Positions 26,495 to 35,543 of a stretch of DNA of 64,000 nucleotides are shown piece after piece. The translations under genes were made by a program, and so were the position numbers. How positions within the stretch are numbered: the first letter of the stretch is position 1; each line of letters starts with the position of its first letter. The notes beneath the pieces were generated by a model. That model was given only the letters and a program-made list of their open reading frames with translations, was not told the origin of the DNA and ran no database searches. Source of the DNA: Myxococcales bacterium SG8_38 (GTDB lineage: Bacteria; Myxococcota_A; Polyangia; Polyangiales; Houyiibacteriaceae); the NCBI GenBank assembly GCA_001303415.1, contig LJTN01000013.1, forward strand, positions 1 through 64,000, in the 5' to 3' direction.

Positions 26495-27268
26495 TTACCC
26501 CGCACTCCTTAGCAGAGTTTCGGTGTCCTCGTCGACTGGAGCGTTGCCTTCGATGAAGTCCCGAACTCGCGGGTCTTCCGAGGCCCGCAACTCATCGGGA
26601 GTGCCCGAGAAAATCACGTAGCCATCGTGGATCATGGCGATCCGGTCGCTGATCGCCAGTGCGGTATCCATGTCGTGGGTCACGACGACCGAGGTCACGT
26701 CCAGCTTGTCGTTTAGATGTTGGATCAGATCGGCGATCCGGGTGACGTTCACGGGATCGAGCCCAGTGGTGGGCTCGTCGTACAGCAACACCTCCGGCCG
26801 CATCGCCAGCGCCCGCGCTAACGCTACCCGCTTCTTCATGCCGCCAGAGAGATCGTTCGGCCACGTCTCCTCGGTGCCGGGCAGTCCGACGTACTCGAGC
26901 GACTCCCGGACCCGCTCGGAGATTTCGCGCTCCGTCATGTCCATCTGCTCGCGTAAACCATAGGCGACGTTCTCTTTGGTGTTAAGGGAGTCGAAGAGCG
27001 CCCCCGCCTGAAAGAGCATCGCCATGCGGCGTCGCACCGGCGCATACTCCTGTTCGGTCATTCCGGAGATCTTCTGCCCGTCGAAACTGATGGTTCCTGC
27101 GTCCACGTCGAGAAGCCCGATCAACATCTTGAGCATGACGCTCTTGCCTTGACCCGAGCCACCGATGATGGTGATGACTTCTCGCTCGTGAATGTCGAGA
27201 TTCAAATCTCGATAGACGACCTTCGATCCGAAGGCCTTCTGGACCCCGTGAAACTCGATGAGCGCCAT
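26495..27268 (-). CDS. MlaF-type ABC transporter ATP-binding protein
   Basis: 257 residues. Walker A GGSGQGKSVML, Q-loop MLFQAG, signature LSGGMKKRVALARAL and Walker B VLLYDEPTTGLD, followed by the H-loop VVVTHDMD. The LSGGMKKR variant is characteristic of the MlaF/Ttg2A lipid-transport family. A matching MlaE permease would be expected next to it, but the upstream neighbour is divergent and the downstream gene is the MCE protein, so the permease must be elsewhere. First gene of mlaF-mlaD-thyA-folA. Confidence 0.92.
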   Translation of the reverse strand: MALIEFHGVQKAFGSKVVYRDLNLDIHEREVITIIGGSGQGKSVMLKMLIGLLDVDAGTISFDGQKISGMTEQEYAPVRRRMAMLFQAGALFDSLNTKENVAYGLREQMDMTEREISERVRESLEYVGLPGTEETWPNDLSGGMKKRVALARALAMRPEVLLYDEPTTGLDPVNVTRIADLIQHLNDKLDVTSVVVTHDMDTALAISDRIAMIHDGYVIFSGTPDELRASEDPRVRDFIEGNAPVDEDTETLLRSAG

Positions 27269-27318
27269 CGGCTCAACTTTAGTTGGGCTCGCCCGCCCCG
27301 TCGACTACTGTAGGGGAC

Positions 27319-27927
27319 ATGCGCCAGGGCGTAGGGTGGCTTCTTCTGAGCCTTTGCATCGTGAGCTGCACCGGCAAGGCGGAGGCCGTTCGCGCTGCAC
27401 AGCCTCACGTGGAGCACTTCGACGAGCTGCGCTCGAGGGCTCTGAGCCTGCTCGAGCTCCGCGCCGACGTCGAGCGTAAGCGCCTGCTCGTACAGGCCCG
27501 CGAAGGCGACGAGGAGTCACTTCCGGACAATCTGCGGCCGGTGTTCGAGCGCATGCAGGCCGAGCGAATGGAGATCACCGAGGCACAGCTACGACATGGG
27601 GAGGCGCTGTTTTGGCGAATGCTCGACTACTCGTTCTCGGAGAATCCAAACGTGCTCCAGGCCGAGATCGTGTTCCTCGAAAAGGATGGCTCCATTTCTA
27701 CCTTTCGCCATCCTCACGAGCGGGAGCTACCCGCCGGGGTCCAATGGCACGGCTTGCGTCAACACCGAACCTATACCGGCCTTGCGACCTGTGTGACGGA
27801 CCAAGGGTCGGAGCCTTGCGTGCTGCTGCAGCTACGGCCCAGAGACTATCCTGGAAGCGCAGGTCTGACGGTCGCGTTTCGCACGCCGCCAGTCGAGACT
27901 AAGGCTGGCGAACCGTCAGATCGATGA
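27319..27927 (+). CDS. Putative lipoprotein, hypothetical
   Basis: 202 residues from ATG 27319. The signal peptide has a lipobox: MRQGVGWLLLSLCIVSC, with Cys17 preceded by IVS. The rest is soluble: a helical stretch (FDELRSRALSLLELRADVERKRLLV), then a mixed region with two further Cys residues (ATCVTD and EPCVLL) that could form a disulfide. No known family recognised. A start at 27283 would hide the signal peptide. It overlaps the convergent downstream gene by 29 nt. Confidence 0.6.
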   Translation: MRQGVGWLLLSLCIVSCTGKAEAVRAAQPHVEHFDELRSRALSLLELRADVERKRLLVQAREGDEESLPDNLRPVFERMQAERMEITEAQLRHGEALFWRMLDYSFSENPNVLQAEIVFLEKDGSISTFRHPHERELPAGVQWHGLRQHRTYTGLATCVTDQGSEPCVLLQLRPRDYPGSAGLTVAFRTPPVETKAGEPSDR

Positions 27928-28417
27928 TCTGATATGGGATCGTTCCGGTCTCGGCGCTCGGATCGAAGCATCCGACCGCGCTGACGTCATCGGTGGAGTG
28001 CTCGAAGCATAGAGCGGGATCCATCCCAAAGCGCGCGGCCATTTCAGCGCGATCGGTGTCGTGGAGGATCGACGTGGAGGACTGCTCCGGCGTTCCGAGG
28101 CGTCGCAGCGCTGCCTCGTCGAGCGCGCATACGCGATCGCGCGACTCCGCAGGCATGTCCGGATGGAACCACGGCAGCGCGTCGTCGCCGATCGCGCCAT
28201 CTTTGCAGCTCTTCGCGGAGCTCCCCAGCGCACCGACGAGGATTGTCCTCGACGCCCACATCTTGGTTTCATCCCCTTGTGTGAGGATGACCCGCCATCC
28301 ATAGGCTTGAGCCCAATAGGTGAACAGACAGCAGGACAGGACCAGGGTTCCGAGGCACCCGAGACCGACCCACAGGCCGACGTTTCGAGAGCGTGGCGCT
28401 GGCGCGTCTTCCATCAT
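27899..28417 (-). CDS. Hypothetical single-span membrane protein
   Basis: 172 residues. A short Arg-containing N-terminus is followed by one transmembrane helix (about residues 14-33, VGLWVGLGCLGTLVLSCCLF), then a soluble C-terminal domain with five Cys residues, including VCALDEAALRRLG, ALCFEHS and VGCFDPS. Probably anchored in the inner membrane with an exported, perhaps disulfide-bonded domain. No family recognised. Its last 29 nt overlap the end of the convergent lipoprotein gene. Confidence 0.55.
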   Translation of the reverse strand: MMEDAPAPRSRNVGLWVGLGCLGTLVLSCCLFTYWAQAYGWRVILTQGDETKMWASRTILVGALGSSAKSCKDGAIGDDALPWFHPDMPAESRDRVCALDEAALRRLGTPEQSSTSILHDTDRAEMAARFGMDPALCFEHSTDDVSAVGCFDPSAETGTIPYQIIDLTVRQP

Positions 28418-28492
28418 CTGGCCCCGGGATTATCACCGTTTCGCCGAGCTTGACAGGTGGCTCCCCCGGGCCTAGCGTCCCCGCGCCCCGCC

Positions 28493-29128
28493 ATGGCATT
28501 TGCGCTAACGCCGGACCGTGAAAAACAGGTCGACGAGATTTTGACCCGATATCCGGAGCGCCGGGCGGCGCTGTTGCCGATGTTGTGGCTGTGTCAGCGG
28601 CAACACGGCTGGATCAGCCCCGAGGTCATCGAGTACGTGGCCGAACGCCTCGGATTGTCCACCGCAGCGGTCAAGGGCGTCGTCACCTTCTACACGATGT
28701 TCTTCGACGAGCCCGTCGGAGAGAACATCATCTGGGTGTGCCGGACCCTCTCGTGCGATCTGCGGGGTGGCAAAGTCATTCAAGAGCACCTCGAGCAAAA
28801 GCTCGGCTGCTCGGCGGGGCAAACAAGCTCCGATGGCAAGTTCACGTTGCTCAAGGCTGAATGCCTTGCAGCATGCGGGCAGGCTCCGATGGTGCAGATC
28901 AACGACCGCTACTACGAGAACCTCGATGTCGAGCTTTTGGACCGCATCATCGAGGCGCACCTCACCAAAGGTGCCGAAGCGGCCGCAGAGGAGTTTGCGA
29001 CGCACGCGACGTTCCGCGGCCCGCGCAAGGGCGCTAGCTCGGCGCCTCCGCCGCCGAGCAAAGAGGCTGTCCGAGTCGCGTCGCAGCCGCCTCCTTCTGC
29101 GCGGTCTTCGAAGGGTGATGAATCATGA
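28493..29128 (+). CDS. nuoE: NADH-quinone oxidoreductase subunit E
   Basis: 211 residues. Thioredoxin-like subunit holding the N1a [2Fe-2S] cluster: C83 and C88 (CRTLSC), C124 and C128 (CLAAC). The helical N-terminus LPMLWLCQRQHGWISPEVIEYVAERL is typical. A Ser/Pro-rich tail of about 45 residues goes beyond the usual end. ATG 28493 is preferred over an in-frame start at 28457, which adds only Pro-rich residues. A possible promoter TTGACA-N17-TAGCGT sits at 28450-28478. The stop overlaps nuoF by 4 nt. Confidence 0.95.
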   Translation: MAFALTPDREKQVDEILTRYPERRAALLPMLWLCQRQHGWISPEVIEYVAERLGLSTAAVKGVVTFYTMFFDEPVGENIIWVCRTLSCDLRGGKVIQEHLEQKLGCSAGQTSSDGKFTLLKAECLAACGQAPMVQINDRYYENLDVELLDRIIEAHLTKGAEAAAEEFATHATFRGPRKGASSAPPPPSKEAVRVASQPPPSARSSKGDES

Positions 29129-30501
29129 CCCGGTTTTTCGAGCCGCTGTTGACCTCTAGATACGGCATCCACGAGAGCTGGAAGCTGGCCAATGCCGAGA
29201 AGGCAGGCGCCTATCGTGTCGCCAGGGAGGCGCTCACGGCCCGCAAGCCCGCCGAGCTCAAAGAAGAGGTCAAAAAGGCCAACCTTCGCGGTCGCGGCGG
29301 AGCGGGCTTCCCCGCGGGGGTGAAGTGGGGCTTCCTCAATCCGCAGGAGGGCGATCAGGTCTACCTGGTCATCAATGCCGACGAGAGCGAGCCCGGCACC
29401 TTCAAAGACCGAAGCATCATGGATCTGGATCCCCACCGGCTGCTCGAGGGAGCCATCATCTCGTGTTTCGCCATCGACGCGCACGTCGCGTACATCTACG
29501 TCCGCGGGGAGCTGGCCTTTTCCGCCGCGCGGTTGGAGGCGGCGATCGCCGAGGCAAAGCAGGCGGGGTATCTAGGGCAGCGGCCCTTCGGCATCGAGCA
29601 TCCGATCGACATTCATGTTCACCTGGGCGCCGGGGCGTACATTTGCGGCGAGGAGACGGCGTTGCTGAACTCCCTCGAAGGACGCCGCGGAGAGCCCCGG
29701 CTCAAGCCCCCGTTTCCGGCGGTCAAAGGCGTCTTTGGGATGCCGACGATCGTCAACAACGTGGAGAGCATTGCCTCGGTTCCCGACATCATCGAAATGG
29801 GGGGAGATGCATGGGCTTCGCTCAGCCGACTTCCGGGCGACGGGGGCGTCCGCATCTACGGCGTGAGCGGACACGTGAAGAACCCCGGGCTCTACGAAGC
29901 GCCGGTCGGAATCACCATGCGCGAGCTCATCGAGGACTACGCTGGCGGCATGCTCCGCGATCGACCGCTCAAGGCGGTAATCCCGGGAGGCTCCTCGACT
30001 CCCTTGCTCGACCCGCGCCGCAAGGTCCACGCTCCGAATCCCGATCATCCGCTTCACCAGTGGGACGGCATGAGCGAAATCGACGTGCCCATGGGCGTCG
30101 ACACCTACCGCGCCCTCGGCACCATGCTCGGTACTTGCTGCGCCATCGTCATGGACGACACCGTGAGCATGGTGGAGGCGTGTCGAAACCTCATGCGCTT
30201 CTACAAGCACGAATCGTGCGGGCAGTGCACCCCGTGCCGTGAGGGCTGCGGTTGGCTCGTCGACGTGCTCGACAATCTCTGCGCAGGTCGGGGAAAGCAC
30301 GAGGACGTCGATCTGTTGGTCAACATCGCAAACAACATGATGGGCAATACGATTTGCGCGTTTGCCGATGGCACGGCCATGCCCATGCTCGGCATGGTGC
30401 AGAAGTTCCGCGAGGAGTTCATGGACGCCGCGCTAAACGGTATCCCCGATAGTGTCCGGCATGACGAGAGCGTGCGAAGCCTGGTCGAGGTGCAAGCGTG
30501 A
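29125..30501 (+). CDS. nuoF: NADH-quinone oxidoreductase subunit F
   Basis: 458 residues; the NADH- and FMN-binding subunit that receives electrons first. GRGGAGFPAGVKWGF (NADH), NADESEPGTFKDR (FMN), GAGAYICGEETALLNSLEGRRGEPRLKPP, and ESCGQCTPCREGCGW provide three Cys of the N3 [4Fe-4S] cluster, with a fourth in NTICAFADG. Overlaps nuoE and nuoJ by 4 nt each. With NuoE it forms the dehydrogenase tip; NuoG, the usual third partner, is not in this cluster. Confidence 0.97.
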   Translation: MTRFFEPLLTSRYGIHESWKLANAEKAGAYRVAREALTARKPAELKEEVKKANLRGRGGAGFPAGVKWGFLNPQEGDQVYLVINADESEPGTFKDRSIMDLDPHRLLEGAIISCFAIDAHVAYIYVRGELAFSAARLEAAIAEAKQAGYLGQRPFGIEHPIDIHVHLGAGAYICGEETALLNSLEGRRGEPRLKPPFPAVKGVFGMPTIVNNVESIASVPDIIEMGGDAWASLSRLPGDGGVRIYGVSGHVKNPGLYEAPVGITMRELIEDYAGGMLRDRPLKAVIPGGSSTPLLDPRRKVHAPNPDHPLHQWDGMSEIDVPMGVDTYRALGTMLGTCCAIVMDDTVSMVEACRNLMRFYKHESCGQCTPCREGCGWLVDVLDNLCAGRGKHEDVDLLVNIANNMMGNTICAFADGTAMPMLGMVQKFREEFMDAALNGIPDSVRHDESVRSLVEVQA

Positions 30502-31001
30502 GCATTCCTGGCGCAACCCTCTTCGTGGTGACGGCAATCTTGGCGATGGCCGGCGGTCTGATGACCATTTCGGCCCGTCGCCCACTTCGCGCGGCAATCG
30601 GTCTATTGGCGCACATCGTTTCGCTGGCAGGCATGTTCCTGACCCTGAACGCACAGCTTCTCGCGGCCCTGCAGCTCCTGGTTTACGCGGGCGCGATCGT
30701 CGTGCTGTTTGTCTTCGTCATCATGCTGATCGGTCCAGCTGCGGAAGTCGGTCCGGTTCAAGGCCGCATCACCTCACGGACCCTGGGCATCGCGCTGACC
30801 ATCGTCATCGTTCTCGCGGTGTCGACCTCGGTGGCGTACTTCGACGCCCCCTGGGTCGAGGTCCCGCCGGGTTTCGGGACCGTCGAAGGCCTCGGCATGG
30901 CCGTCTACAAGGAAGCCCTGGTGCCGTTCGAGGTGGTGTCGATCACCTTGCTGGTCGCCATCATCGGCGCGATTGCAGTAGCCCGAAGCCGCATGGAGTG
31001 A
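30498..31001 (+). CDS. nuoJ: NADH-quinone oxidoreductase subunit J
   Basis: 167 residues, with five hydrophobic segments. The conserved third helix is LQLLVYAGAIVVLFVFVIMLIG (about residues 53-74), where the pi-bulge lies. MTISARRPLRAAIGLLAHIVSLAGMFL is the usual N-terminal part. It starts at GTG 30498, overlapping the nuoF stop (GTGA), and is followed by nuoK after 6 nt. It is a proton-translocation-linked subunit of the membrane arm. Confidence 0.95.
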   Translation: MSIPGATLFVVTAILAMAGGLMTISARRPLRAAIGLLAHIVSLAGMFLTLNAQLLAALQLLVYAGAIVVLFVFVIMLIGPAAEVGPVQGRITSRTLGIALTIVIVLAVSTSVAYFDAPWVEVPPGFGTVEGLGMAVYKEALVPFEVVSITLLVAIIGAIAVARSRME

Positions 31002-31007
31002 AACCAG

Positions 31008-31313
31008 ATGTTGGGCATCGGCACTTATTTGGCATTGGCCTCGGTTCTATTCGGCATCGGCGCCGTTGGCTTCTTGAGCCGCCGCAACATGCTCGTTCAG
31101 CTCATGTCGATCGAGCTCATGCTCAACTCGGTCAACGTTCTCCTGCTGGCCTTCAACCGAGCCTATCCCGGGAACCACGACGGTCAGGTCTTCGCGTTCT
31201 TCGTCATTGCAGTCGCGGCGGCCGAGGCGGCCGTCGGCCTCGCGATCCTCATCGCTTATTACCGCATCAAGAGGACGGTCGATACCGACGATGCGACGCT
31301 GCTGAAGTATTGA
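31008..31313 (+). CDS. nuoK: NADH-quinone oxidoreductase subunit K
   Basis: 101 residues, three transmembrane helices, MrpC-like. RNMLVQLMSIELMLNSVNVLLLAFNR carries the membrane Glu of the proton path (SIELM), and FFVIAVAAAEAAVGLAILIAYYR carries the second (AAAEAAVGLA). Normal length. It lies between nuoJ and nuoL with 4-6 nt gaps. Confidence 0.96.
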   Translation: MLGIGTYLALASVLFGIGAVGFLSRRNMLVQLMSIELMLNSVNVLLLAFNRAYPGNHDGQVFAFFVIAVAAAEAAVGLAILIAYYRIKRTVDTDDATLLKY

Positions 31314-31317
31314 GTCC

Positions 31318-33918
31318 ATGCAGATAGAAGCCACTCAGCAGATCATGCTCCTTTTGCTCGTCCTGTTTCCGCTGGGCGGCGCGGTCACAAACGGCCTGCT
31401 CGGCCGCTATCTCGCCAAGGGGTTGGTCACGTTGGTCGGCGTCGGGTCCGTGGCGGTTTCCTTCGGGCTGGCCGTGGCCTCGTTCGTCCAGCTCTACGGA
31501 CTTCACCACGAGGCCCATCATGCAACCCTCGTCTACCACTTCTACGAATGGTTCTCGCTGAAGCTTCCTGGCGGGCAGGTGGTGCCGGTCAACGTCCGCT
31601 TCGCGATGGATTCTCTGAGCGGCATCATGACGCTCGTGGTGACCGGCGTCGGCGGCCTCATCCATCTCTACAGCGTCGGCTACATGGGCGAGGACGAGGG
31701 CTACCCAAGGTTCATGAGCTTCCTGAACCTGTTCATGGCCTCGATGTTGATTCTCGTCCTTGGCAGCAGCATGCCCCTCATGTTCGTGGGCTGGGAGGGT
31801 GTGGGCCTGTGCTCGTACCTGCTGATCGGCTTCTGGTATCAGAATCGCGACTACGCAGCGGCCGGACGAAAGGCGTTCGTCGTCAACAGGATCGGCGACT
31901 TCGGAGTCCTGATCGGGATGCTCATCCTGGTGGTCGTTGCGGGGTCCTTCGAGTTCTCCGAAATCAATGCCGCCGCGGTCGACGGCCGGTTTCAGGCGGA
32001 CTTTCCGGTCTTGATCTTCGGAGTTGCGCCTAGCCTCGCCACCATCGCTTGCTTGTTTCTGTTCCTCGGGTGCACCGGCAAGAGCGCCCAGATTCCGCTC
32101 TACGTTTGGCTTCCCGACGCCATGGCTGGGCCCACGCCGGTCTCGGCGCTCATTCATGCCGCGACCATGGTCACTGCGGGCGTCTACCTGTGTTGTCGCC
32201 TCTCCCCTTTGTTCATCACCTCGGACGTTGCGATGTCCGTCATCGCCGTGATCGGCACGCTCACCGCGTTGCTGGCCGCATCCATCGCAGTGGCCCAGCG
32301 GGAGATGAAGAAAATCCTGGCTTACTCCACGGTGAGTCAGCTGGGATTCATGTTCGCTGCGGTTGGGGTGGGGTTCTTTGCAGCGGGCTTCTTTCACGTA
32401 TTCACTCATGCCTTCTTCAAGGCCTGCCTGTTCCTCGGCGCTGGCTCTGTGATGCACGCGGTACACGCGCACGGAGACGCCGACATCTTCAAGCTGGGCG
32501 GGTTGAAGAAAGATCTCCCGACCACGCGTTGGACGTTCCTCGCCAGCTGTCTTGCGATTGCAGGGTTCCCCTTGACCAGCGGGTTCTTCTCCAAGGACGA
32601 GATCCTGCTCGGCGCGGCTGCCCAGATTCATCGTCCCGACGATGCGCTGATGCAGGCGGTGGGGTGGTTCACCCTGATCGGCCTCACGCTCGCGGCGGTG
32701 ATGACGGCTTTCTACATGTTCCGTCTGTATTTCTTGACGTTCACCGGCGAGTACCGAAGCGCGGATCAGTCCGGCGACCATCCGTACGACGCGCACCCGC
32801 ACGAATCTCCGCCGAGCATGGCAATTCCGCTCGTCGTGCTAGGCATCGGTGCGCTCGTGGTGGGCTTCCTGGGATTGCCGCACGTCATGCCGGTTACGGG
32901 AACGCATCTGCCCAGTTGGTGGGGCCACTGGATGGAGTCCTCGGTGGCGGGCCGACCGGTTCCCGAGGAGCTCAGCGTCGTCAACTTGGCTTCCGGTCTC
33001 GCTTTTGCGGCGATGGCCGTCGGCATCGGCGCGGCCTGGATGCTCTACCGCAACGAGAACGAGGACGCGCTCGCGAAGGCAGCACCGGCCCGGCTCTATC
33101 AGCTCGCGTTCGAGAAGTGGCGTGTGGACGAGCTGTACGCGGCAATCATCGTCAATCCAATCAGGAAGCTCGCCGCCGCGGTCGGCCACTCCGACATGAC
33201 GTTCGTCGATGCGCTCATGACTCGTCTGCCGAGCTTCAACGTCCGCGCGGCCGGTCGGCTCTTCGCCCATCTGCAGAATGGCGTGGTCCAGATGTACGGA
33301 GCGGTGATGGTGGTCGGCTTCGTTGCGGTGATGGCGTGGTTTTGGGCGCCTCATGCCGCCATCGAGGCGGACTTCGAGGGGACGGAAGTGGCGCTCGAAG
33401 CGCCGAAGGGGCTCGGCTACGAGTATCGCTGGGACGCGAACTCCGATGGTGAGTTCGAGACGGCGTGGACCACCGCTGCATCCACTTCGTTCGAGTACCA
33501 GCAAGACGACATGCGCGGGGTGGCAGTGTTCTTGCGGAGCATCGAGACCGGCAGCGAACGCCGGATTCGCGTCACCGAGAAATGGACGTCCCTTCCCATC
33601 GAGTCCGTGGTTCCCGCCGAGCGCATGACGCCCAGCGAGCGTGGATTCGAGGTTCGCGTCGATGGCGCCGACCTGGTGTTCCGCAAGCCCTTTGTGCCCA
33701 CGGGCAGCCAGGAGATGCGCTTGCCGATGGGACGTGTGGGTCGGCTTGGTCAGGCGCGCGTATTCGCACGGCCGCTCGTCGAGGCGACGGTGGAGGTCCG
33801 GAATGCTTTCGGAAACACCCGTCGAGCTTCGCGGGAGCTCGCGTTGCCGTTCGCGTTCGAGGACGCGGCGCCCCGGGCGTCACTGATGCCGCCATCGTCT
33901 CGTGAGGTGCTCCGATGA
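31318..33918 (+). CDS. nuoL: NADH-quinone oxidoreductase subunit L with long C-terminal extension
   Basis: 866 residues, against about 610-700 usual. Residues 1 to about 675 are a normal antiporter-like subunit: FVGWEGVGLCSYLLIGFWY with the key Glu, CTGKSAQIPLYVWLPDAMAGPTPVSALIHAATMVTAG with the Lys and His, and the long lateral helix region. After the last hydrophobic segment (GAVMVVGFVAVMAWFWAP) about 190 soluble residues follow. They are beta-rich and include YEYRWDANSDGEFETAW, like a PKD/EF-loop calcium site. The extension is not part of classical complex I. It overlaps nuoM by 4 nt. Confidence 0.95.
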   Translation: MQIEATQQIMLLLLVLFPLGGAVTNGLLGRYLAKGLVTLVGVGSVAVSFGLAVASFVQLYGLHHEAHHATLVYHFYEWFSLKLPGGQVVPVNVRFAMDSLSGIMTLVVTGVGGLIHLYSVGYMGEDEGYPRFMSFLNLFMASMLILVLGSSMPLMFVGWEGVGLCSYLLIGFWYQNRDYAAAGRKAFVVNRIGDFGVLIGMLILVVVAGSFEFSEINAAAVDGRFQADFPVLIFGVAPSLATIACLFLFLGCTGKSAQIPLYVWLPDAMAGPTPVSALIHAATMVTAGVYLCCRLSPLFITSDVAMSVIAVIGTLTALLAASIAVAQREMKKILAYSTVSQLGFMFAAVGVGFFAAGFFHVFTHAFFKACLFLGAGSVMHAVHAHGDADIFKLGGLKKDLPTTRWTFLASCLAIAGFPLTSGFFSKDEILLGAAAQIHRPDDALMQAVGWFTLIGLTLAAVMTAFYMFRLYFLTFTGEYRSADQSGDHPYDAHPHESPPSMAIPLVVLGIGALVVGFLGLPHVMPVTGTHLPSWWGHWMESSVAGRPVPEELSVVNLASGLAFAAMAVGIGAAWMLYRNENEDALAKAAPARLYQLAFEKWRVDELYAAIIVNPIRKLAAAVGHSDMTFVDALMTRLPSFNVRAAGRLFAHLQNGVVQMYGAVMVVGFVAVMAWFWAPHAAIEADFEGTEVALEAPKGLGYEYRWDANSDGEFETAWTTAASTSFEYQQDDMRGVAVFLRSIETGSERRIRVTEKWTSLPIESVVPAERMTPSERGFEVRVDGADLVFRKPFVPTGSQEMRLPMGRVGRLGQARVFARPLVEATVEVRNAFGNTRRASRELALPFAFEDAAPRASLMPPSSREVLR

Positions 33919-35543
33919 ACTCTCACATCGTGTCGTGGCTCCTTGCGATTCCCGCGCTCAGCGCGTTGGTGGTCCTGCTCCTCCCGCGTCCCTGGGAGCG
34001 TACGGTGCGTCGCTTTTCGATCGGCGCGATGCTGCTCGAGCTGCTCGTGAGCTTGCGGCTGGTTTTCGCCGACTACTCGACCGCCGGATACCGATTCGTC
34101 GAGCAGGTGCAATGGGTAGAGTCCTTCGGGATCTCCTACAAGGTCGGCATCGATGGCTTCTCCCTTTGGCTGGTCATTCTGACGACGGCGCTATCTCCCG
34201 TCGCTCTCTATGCTTCGTGGGGCAGCATCACGACGCGTATCAAGGAGTACGCGCTCTCGTTCTTGCTTCTCGAGCTCGGCATGCTCGGTGCGTTCGTGGC
34301 GCTCGATCTGTTCCTCTTCTACGTGTTCTGGGAGCTCATGCTGGTGCCGATGTATTTGATCATCGGCATTTGGGGCGGAAAAGACCGCGTATACGCTGCG
34401 CTCAAGTTCTTCTTGTACACCATGGTGGGCAGCCTGCTGATGCTGGTCGCCATCCTGTACGTCGTATCGAGCTATCGGGAGCTGGCCGGGCACTACACGT
34501 TCGATCTTCAGGAGCTGTCGAGCCTCGTCCTGCCGGCATTACCGCAATACCTGTGCTTCGCTGCGTTCGCGCTGGCGTTTGCGATCAAGGTTCCCATGTT
34601 CCCGTTTCACACCTGGTTGCCCGACGCGCACGTCCAGGCGCCGACGGGGGGCTCGGTCATTCTGGCCGCCGTCCTGCTGAAGCTCGGAATCTACGGCTTC
34701 GTCCGGTTCGCCATGCCGCTCTTCCCGGTCGCCAGCCAGGCCATGGGTCCCGTTCTCGCCGGGCTCGGTGTGGTCGGGATCATCTACGGTGCGTACGCAG
34801 CATGGGTTCAGCGCGACCTCAAGAAGCTGGTGGCATACAGTTCCGTTAGTCACATGGGGTTCATCTTGCTCGGTCTTTTCGCGATGAACCGAAACGGCAT
34901 CTCCGGCGCCATGCTTCAGATGATCAACCACGGCGTCTCGACGGGGGCGCTCTTTCTCTTGGTTGGTGTGATCTACGACCGCCGGCACACCCGCATGCTC
35001 GATGACTTCGGCGGGCTCGCGAAGGTCATGCCTTGGTACGCGTTGTTCTTCGTCATCATCACGATGAGCTCGATCGGGCTTCCCGGCACGAACGGCTTCA
35101 TCGGTGAATTCATGGTCTTGGCCGGCGCCTTCTTTTCGCGGACGCCCATCGGCTTCGGGACCGCTTGGTTCGTGATGACTCTGCTCGCGGCCACTGGCGT
35201 GATCTTCGCAGCCGTGTACATGCTCCACGCGGTCTTGCGGATGTTCTGGGGCAAGGTCGTGCACGAGGAAAACTCGACCCTCTCCGACCTGAATCTCAGG
35301 GAGGTTCTGTCGCTGCTTCCGCTCGTCGGGGTGGTGTTCTGGATCGGCCTCTATCCGAGCTTCTTCCTCGACAAGATGAACCCGGCTGCCGACGAGTTTG
35401 TCACCGACTTCACCGTCCGCTACGACGAGGGGCGCCGTACCTCGGAGCCGCGTTTGGTGGACTTCGAGCTGCTCAAGCGCGAGCTGGCAGCCGCGGGCGA
35501 GCTTGCCGTGACGGAAGGCGCAGACCAGGAGGGCCGGCCATGA
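33915..35543 (+). CDS. nuoM: NADH-quinone oxidoreductase subunit M
   Basis: 542 residues, about 14 transmembrane helices. FYVFWELMLVPMYLIIGIWGG contains the channel Glu. KVPMFPFHTWLPDAHVQAPTGGSVILAAVLLKLG contains the Lys and the H/P-rich loop, and KKLVAYSSVSHMGF is the discontinuous helix. The C-terminus has about 50 charged residues without a membrane segment (ending ELAVTEGADQEGRP), slightly longer than usual. It overlaps nuoL and nuoN by 4 nt each. Confidence 0.97.
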   Translation: MNSHIVSWLLAIPALSALVVLLLPRPWERTVRRFSIGAMLLELLVSLRLVFADYSTAGYRFVEQVQWVESFGISYKVGIDGFSLWLVILTTALSPVALYASWGSITTRIKEYALSFLLLELGMLGAFVALDLFLFYVFWELMLVPMYLIIGIWGGKDRVYAALKFFLYTMVGSLLMLVAILYVVSSYRELAGHYTFDLQELSSLVLPALPQYLCFAAFALAFAIKVPMFPFHTWLPDAHVQAPTGGSVILAAVLLKLGIYGFVRFAMPLFPVASQAMGPVLAGLGVVGIIYGAYAAWVQRDLKKLVAYSSVSHMGFILLGLFAMNRNGISGAMLQMINHGVSTGALFLLVGVIYDRRHTRMLDDFGGLAKVMPWYALFFVIITMSSIGLPGTNGFIGEFMVLAGAFFSRTPIGFGTAWFVMTLLAATGVIFAAVYMLHAVLRMFWGKVVHEENSTLSDLNLREVLSLLPLVGVVFWIGLYPSFFLDKMNPAADEFVTDFTVRYDEGRRTSEPRLVDFELLKRELAAAGELAVTEGADQEGRP

